Shown one piece after another: positions 31,562 through 36,149 of a DNA stretch of 36,149 nt. Under the pieces are notes generated by a model that saw nothing but the letters and a program-made list of their open reading frames with translations, was not told the DNA's origin and made no database searches. Source of the DNA: Melioribacter sp. (lineage in GTDB: Bacteria; Bacteroidota; Ignavibacteria; Ignavibacteriales; Melioribacteraceae); NCBI GenBank assembly GCA_003155655.1, contig PMDS01000042.1, positions 1 to 36,149 on the forward strand, written 5' to 3'. The position numbers and the translations under genes were made by a program. Every line of letters starts with the position of its first letter. The first letter of the stretch is position 1.

Positions 31562-32839
31562 ATGTCTGTTCTTGAAATTGATCTGAGTTTTTTATTTGTT
31601 GTTGCTGTTATACTAATATGGTTTATGATTGCCTACCAGTTCATTCTCACGGTATATGGTTATATTAATTTTATTAAATCTTTAAAAGAGAAAAAAGAAA
31701 TTGACCAGATGGATTTTGATTATCCATCCTGTTCAATTCTTATCCCGGCTCACAATGAAGATAAAGTTATTGCCGCAACAATAGAATCAATGTTGAAAAT
31801 AAATTACCCTAAAGAAAAGCTGCAAATAATTGTTGTTAATGACGGTTCTACGGATTCAACAAAAGAAATTATACAGGATTATGCAAAAAAAGATTCGCGT
31901 GTTGAACTATTCGATATTCGTAAGGGTGAAGGAGGCAAAGGAAAATCAAGAACCCTAAATCAAGGTATTAAAGTGGCAAAGGGAGAAATAATTGCAATTT
32001 ACGATGCAGATAATACTCCTGACCCAAATTCATTACGTTACCTTGTTGCGCAGCTTTTATTACATAAAGAACTTGGCGCAGTACTTGGCAAATTCCGCAC
32101 AGTTAATAAGAATAAAAATTGGCTTACAAAATTTATCAATATAGAGACATTGAGCTTCCAGTCTATTCTTCAAGCAGGCAGATGGCAGATGCACCGGATT
32201 GCAACCCTGCCGGGAACAAATTTTGTAATGTGGAATTGGCTTATAAAAAAACTGAACGGGTGGGATGAAGAAGCTCTTACAGAAGATTCTGAATTGAGCA
32301 TCAGGATTTATGAAGAGGGTTATAAAATTAAATTCATTCCTTACGCTGTCACTTACGAGCAGGAGCCGGAGAACTGGCATGTATGGATCAAGCAAAGAAT
32401 GCGCTGGGTGCGCGGCAATAATTACGTTATATCAAAATTTTTTAAGCGTATACCAAAATTTAAAAACCGCAGGCTTGGATTTGATATTTTATACACACTT
32501 GCACTTTACTATGTATTTTTTGCTGCTATTATTATTTCCGACGGACTTTTTATAATCAGTGTTCTAAATCTTATCAGTATAGCGTTACCGGGACCATATT
32601 CGTTTGTTTGGATTATGGCGTTCATTCTTTTCATCTTTGAAATTGTACTGGCAATTTCATTTGACGAGGAAGATAGTTTCGGTAAAGTTGGATTAATCAT
32701 GCTGATGTATTTCACATACTGTCAATTATGGATATACATTGTTTTAAAAGCCGCTTATGCTGAATATATTAAAAAAGAAAAACGCACATGGGCTAAGACA
32801 ATACGTTTTGACACGGATAAAAAACAATTACCGAAATGA
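31562..32839 (+). CDS. Processive GT2 polysaccharide synthase (PgaC/BcsA/HAS-like)
   Basis: A 425-residue inner-membrane glycosyltransferase. One N-terminal transmembrane segment (about 10-40) precedes a GT-A domain with VNDGSTDST, DAD (in AIYDADNTPD), the TED acceptor motif (ALTEDSEL) and QRMRW (the QxxRW product-binding motif), followed by about three C-terminal membrane segments. These are the marks of processive synthases of cellulose, hyaluronan and poly-N-acetylglucosamine that polymerise and translocate the chain. The closest layout is PgaC/IcaA. It is the last gene of the epimerase-deacetylase-synthase operon; the polymer probably contains GlcNAc or ManNAc units. No outer-membrane porin or c-di-GMP domain is encoded here. 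Confidence 0.85.
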   Translation: MSVLEIDLSFLFVVAVILIWFMIAYQFILTVYGYINFIKSLKEKKEIDQMDFDYPSCSILIPAHNEDKVIAATIESMLKINYPKEKLQIIVVNDGSTDSTKEIIQDYAKKDSRVELFDIRKGEGGKGKSRTLNQGIKVAKGEIIAIYDADNTPDPNSLRYLVAQLLLHKELGAVLGKFRTVNKNKNWLTKFINIETLSFQSILQAGRWQMHRIATLPGTNFVMWNWLIKKLNGWDEEALTEDSELSIRIYEEGYKIKFIPYAVTYEQEPENWHVWIKQRMRWVRGNNYVISKFFKRIPKFKNRRLGFDILYTLALYYVFFAAIIISDGLFIISVLNLISIALPGPYSFVWIMAFILFIFEIVLAISFDEEDSFGKVGLIMLMYFTYCQLWIYIVLKAAYAEYIKKEKRTWAKTIRFDTDKKQLPK

Positions 32840-33138
32840 CTTTAAATCTTTCCCTGCTTTCTCTCAAGAATGGAATTACATGAAAGTTTTTTACAGCATT
32901 AACCTTTCTAGTTAGTCTTATTTCTTCTTCAAAGTCCACTGAATTATTATAATTTCATACCATAAGTAATTTCATCAAAGTAGGGTTTTTATCCAGTAAA
33001 CTGTATAATTATATAGAATAGAACAAATAATGCAAACAGTGTTGTCAGCTCCGGAATAAAATGGAAAGTAATGGAATGAGTTTTCAGAAGAAGATGATTC
33101 TTGTTAGATAAAAAATAACACAAAAGTGAGATGAAAAA
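32840..33138. other. Intergenic region before the SBBP-repeat gene
   Basis: About 300 AT-rich bases with no gene. The 15-base word TCAAAGTAGGGTTTT at 32975-32989 occurs again at 36009-36023 downstream of the next cargo gene. The following start at 33139 has GTGAG upstream. Confidence 0.4.
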
Positions 33139-34893
33139 ATGAAATCACAATTAGGAATTAAAATCGTATTTGCTATACTGGCTGCAATATTGTTTTTACC
33201 GGGTTTAATGAATGCCCAGGCGCCAAAGATGGAATACTCAACTTTTTTAGGCGGCGGTGGTTATGATTACGGGCATTCAATTACTGTTGATGACAATGGC
33301 TGCGCCTACATTGCAGGTCAGGTCAGCTCAACCAATTTTCCAACAACCACCGGCGCGTATGACAGAACCGCAAACGGCAGCGCTGACATTTTTGTTACAA
33401 AATTAAATAAAGAAGGCAGCGCGCTGATTTACTCAACTTACATCGGCGGATCGGCATTCGATGATACGCGTAATGTTTGTATCGATAAATCCGGTTGTGT
33501 TTATTTAACCGGAAGTACTTCTTCTACAAATTTTCCAACTACAAACGGGTCTTTGCAGGGAAGCAGTTCGGGATATTTTCTAAAACTCGATTCACTGGGA
33601 AGCAATCTTATTTACTCAAGCAGGTGGAATGGAGGAGAAAAAGTTCTTGTTGATTCCAAAGGTTATTTGATAATTATGGGAAACACTAATTCAGCAACAT
33701 TTCCTACAACATCAAACGCATATTCAAGAACATTATCGGGCGGCAATGATATTTTTGTTGCCAAGATAGATATTAAAACTAACCAGATATTATTCTCAAC
33801 ACTTATCGGTGGTGCCGGAGATGAATGGGCGCCTAACATAGTTCTGGACAGTCAGGATAATATAATTATCGCGGGGCAGACCAGTTCAGAAAATTTTCCG
33901 ACTAAAGGAAACACTTTTGGCAGCTATACTGCCGGGAAATACAATATTTTTGTTACCAAACTTAAATCGGATGGGAGCCAGCTTTTATTTTCTACTATTG
34001 TTGGCGGAACAAATGATAACTGGCCCTGGGATGTTGCCATAGACTTAAGTGAAAACATTTATGTAACAGGCGGAACATCATCAACTGATTTTCCTGTTTC
34101 AGCATCAGCATTTGGTAAAACATACAAAGGTTTGCATGACGCATTCCTGTTCAAATTGAAATCTGATGGAAGCCAGCTTGTTTATTCATCATACTTTGGT
34201 GGAACTGACCAGGATGAGGCAAGGGGAGTGGCGATTGATAAAAACGGGAGAGCGTACATAACCGGTTGTACACGTTCAACAAACTTTCCCATTACAACGG
34301 ACGCTTACGACAACTCATACAACGGCGGAGGAACAAACCAATATGCCTGGGGTGATCCGTTTCTGTCAGTAATGAACGCGGATGGTTCTCAGCTTGAATA
34401 CTCGACATACCTGGGCGGGAGTAATGATGAAGAAGCATACGGAATTGCGATTGATAAACAGGGCAGTGTTTATTTAAGCGGTGTTTCAACTTCATCCAAC
34501 TATCCTACTACAGCAGGTGCTTATGATAGATCAATAAACGGTCCCTGCAATGTTTATGTTACAAAATTCTCTTTCAATTTTCAGACAGACATAAAGACAG
34601 AAAATTCAGTTCCGCAGCAATTTAGACTAAATCAGAATTATCCCAATCCGTTTAATCCAAGTACGGTTATCAGTTATCGGTTAGCAGTTGCAGTTAATGT
34701 TAACTTAGCGGTTTATAACTTACTTGGTCAAAAGATCAAAACACTGGTGAATAGTTTTCAAAATGCTGGTGAACATTCAATATCATGGAATGCAACAAAT
34801 AATGCAAACAGTGCTGTAAGCTCAGGAATTTATTTTTATTATCTTGAAACAGGAGCTATGAATCTGCAAAAGAAAATGGTGTTGGTTCGATAA
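33139..34893 (+). CDS. Secreted SBBP-repeat beta-propeller protein with type IX sorting domain
   Basis: A 584-residue exported protein. The signal peptide runs to MNAQA; then about eight SBBP-type repeats of 50-60 residues (about 30-480) each carry YSTYLGG..., IAIDKxGxVYLTG and SxNFPTT...AYD motifs, expected to fold as a beta-propeller. Residues 495-584 form a C-terminal sorting domain beginning FRLNQNYPNPFNPS and ending KKMVLVR, which directs export across the outer membrane by the type IX system and cell-surface attachment or release. The function is probably structural or binding. The sorting domain DNA is nearly identical to that of the next gene. Confidence 0.87.
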   Translation: MKSQLGIKIVFAILAAILFLPGLMNAQAPKMEYSTFLGGGGYDYGHSITVDDNGCAYIAGQVSSTNFPTTTGAYDRTANGSADIFVTKLNKEGSALIYSTYIGGSAFDDTRNVCIDKSGCVYLTGSTSSTNFPTTNGSLQGSSSGYFLKLDSLGSNLIYSSRWNGGEKVLVDSKGYLIIMGNTNSATFPTTSNAYSRTLSGGNDIFVAKIDIKTNQILFSTLIGGAGDEWAPNIVLDSQDNIIIAGQTSSENFPTKGNTFGSYTAGKYNIFVTKLKSDGSQLLFSTIVGGTNDNWPWDVAIDLSENIYVTGGTSSTDFPVSASAFGKTYKGLHDAFLFKLKSDGSQLVYSSYFGGTDQDEARGVAIDKNGRAYITGCTRSTNFPITTDAYDNSYNGGGTNQYAWGDPFLSVMNADGSQLEYSTYLGGSNDEEAYGIAIDKQGSVYLSGVSTSSNYPTTAGAYDRSINGPCNVYVTKFSFNFQTDIKTENSVPQQFRLNQNYPNPFNPSTVISYRLAVAVNVNLAVYNLLGQKIKTLVNSFQNAGEHSISWNATNNANSAVSSGIYFYYLETGAMNLQKKMVLVR

Positions 34894-34919
34894 ATATAAA
34901 GTACAAAGGAGAATATGCG

Positions 34920-35954
34920 ATGAATTATTTATCAACTGCTGTGAAAAAAATATTTTCAATAACCATTGCTATAATGTTTTTTGGTTTTGATTTAAAAGCA
35001 CAGGCAACAGTCACTGACATAGACGGCAATGTGTACCAAACCGTAACCATTGGTACACAGGTATGGATGAAAGAGAATTTAAAAACAACTCATTACCGCA
35101 ACGGCGATGCAATACCGAATGTTACCGATCAGACTGCGTGGATAGGACTTTCAACAGGAGCTTGTTGCAATTATAATAACGATGCTGCCAATGCAGCAGT
35201 CTATGGGCGATTGTATAACTGGTATACCGCAAGTGACAGCCGGAATGTTTGTCCCATAGGCTGGCACGTTCCTACTGATAATGATTGGCTAACGCTTGCA
35301 TTATCACAAGATCAAAATGCATACTGGGATCTTGGCTTTGGTCATGAAAGCAATGTTGCCGGCGGTAAAATGAAAGAAGCAGGCTCAGCACATTGGCTTA
35401 GTCCTAACACCGGCGCCAGTAATAGCAGCGGCTTTACTGCTCTTCCCGGCGGTCAACGCTCTTTTAGTGATGGTATTTTTTCCAGCATAGGAGGAGGTGC
35501 TAACTGGTGGACAGCAACGAAATACGATGCAACACACGCGTTTGGGCATTCGGTGAACCACGATGGTGCTGATATATACCGTTTCTATCATTTTTTAAAT
35601 TATGGTTTTAGCATACGCTGTATTAAGGATGCACCCACTGGTACTGATGATTCAAAAAACGGAAAACAGATTCCTATTGAAATGATATTGCACCAGAATT
35701 ATCCCAACCCATTTAATCCATGTACGGTTATCAGTTATCGGTTATCGGATGCAGGTAATGTTAATTTAGCGGTTTATAGCTTACTTGGTCAAAAGATCAA
35801 AACACTTGTAGATGCTATTCAAAATGCAGGTGAACATTCAATAACATGGAATGGAAACGATGAGTCAAATAATCCGATTAGTTCGGGAATTTATTTTTAT
35901 AAGCTTGAAACAAATGACCTGACTTTTCAAAAGAAAATGGTTTTAGTTAGATAA
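34920..35954 (+). CDS. Secreted FISUMP-domain protein with type IX sorting domain
   Basis: A 344-residue exported protein with an N-terminal hydrophobic signal ending near LKAQA. Residues about 30-238 form a Fibrobacter-succinogenes major paralogous (FISUMP) domain: TDIDGNVYQTVTIGTQVWMKENLK is its typical opening, followed by YGRLYNWYTA, CPIGWHVPTDNDW, ALPGGQR, WWTATKYD and FSIRCIKD. From residue 255 comes the type IX sorting domain (HQNYPNPFNP to KKMVLVR). The ATG at 34920 follows AAAGGAG. FISUMP proteins are surface proteins of unclear role, perhaps adhesins. The preceding SBBP gene ends 26 bases upstream. Confidence 0.87.
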   Translation: MNYLSTAVKKIFSITIAIMFFGFDLKAQATVTDIDGNVYQTVTIGTQVWMKENLKTTHYRNGDAIPNVTDQTAWIGLSTGACCNYNNDAANAAVYGRLYNWYTASDSRNVCPIGWHVPTDNDWLTLALSQDQNAYWDLGFGHESNVAGGKMKEAGSAHWLSPNTGASNSSGFTALPGGQRSFSDGIFSSIGGGANWWTATKYDATHAFGHSVNHDGADIYRFYHFLNYGFSIRCIKDAPTGTDDSKNGKQIPIEMILHQNYPNPFNPCTVISYRLSDAGNVNLAVYSLLGQKIKTLVDAIQNAGEHSITWNGNDESNNPISSGIYFYKLETNDLTFQKKMVLVR

Positions 35955-36149
35955 ATAAATCCATTAGGTAGGTTCATGAATTACGGAATTAGGGTAAAGT
36001 TATTTCTGTCAAAGTAGGGTTTTCATTTGTTCAACTGTAATATTATATGTGATTAAAAGTAAATATGTTGAATCAAGAAATATTCTATTAATCGAATTTC
36101 TTAATGATTGAACTTCGCGGGAGAAGGTATAAAGTCAAATTTAGTTGAG
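35955..36149. other. Non-coding end of the window
   Basis: The last 195 bases hold no gene. They contain the second copy of TCAAAGTAGGGTTTT (36009-36023), followed by AT-rich sequence that could be the upstream region of another cargo gene beyond the window. Confidence 0.4.

Noticed and set aside
26342-32839. Cellulose (Bcs) or Pel operon
   Set aside because: No PilZ domain, BcsB, BcsC or Pel-specific partners are encoded; the GT2 and deacetylase/hydrolase pair is closer to PgaB/PgaC.

Overview
The window reads as an AT-rich chromosomal segment of a Bacteroidota/Chlorobi-group bacterium, most likely Ignavibacteria. The main clue is two exported proteins (33139-34893, 34920-35954) that end in the NQNYPNPFNP-type C-terminal sorting domain of type IX secretion cargo. 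Many starts here also have a clear GGAG/AAGGA Shine-Dalgarno, which fits Ignavibacteria better than Bacteroidia or Flavobacteriia. The lineage call is inference. No rRNA, tRNA, CRISPR array or complete insertion sequence was seen.

Layout. 1-2240: adenine deaminase plus a small lipoprotein, bracketed by ~80-bp inverted repeats, followed by a miniature inverted-repeat element and a cluster of short palindromes. 2261-5480: an exported PSMA-like M28 peptidase and an exported prolyl-aminopeptidase-like hydrolase. 5545-8947: an SDR, a zinc polyol dehydrogenase and an FGGY kinase, probably a polyol or sugar catabolic unit, closed by a strong nested hairpin. 9075-11316 (minus): a radical SAM enzyme behind three small genes, one of which (10300-10584) could be its peptide substrate; this is a candidate RiPP-like locus. 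11317-12080 is apparently empty. 12081-20468 (minus): dienelactone-hydrolase-like protein, membrane protein and NamA-type ene-reductase; then, upstream, TetR, EmrA, EmrB, TolC, a D-amino-acid aminotransferase and a transglutaminase-like protein.

20808-21698 is a divergent thymidylate-synthase-fold enzyme. 21702-25613 is a repeat-structured accessory block: three copies of a palindromic repeat with AACCTCA/TGAGGTT ends enclose a DUF559 nuclease-like gene (stop codon at codon 3 of its apparent full reading frame) and a single-chain restriction-modification enzyme. After a thioredoxin gene, 26342-32839 is a three-gene operon: UDP-GlcNAc 2-epimerase, a 1340-residue membrane-anchored protein joining a deacetylase-like, an amidotransferase-like and a TIM-barrel hydrolase-like region, and a processive GT2 synthase. 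It looks like a PgaB/PgaC-style exopolysaccharide system with its own UDP-ManNAc supply. The window ends with the two type IX cargo proteins, whose sorting domains are nearly identical at DNA level.

The strongest candidates for undescribed biology are the small-gene/radical SAM locus (9075-11316), the exopolysaccharide operon with its fused deacetylase-hydrolase (26342-32839), and the repeat-bounded DUF559/restriction-modification block (21702-25613).
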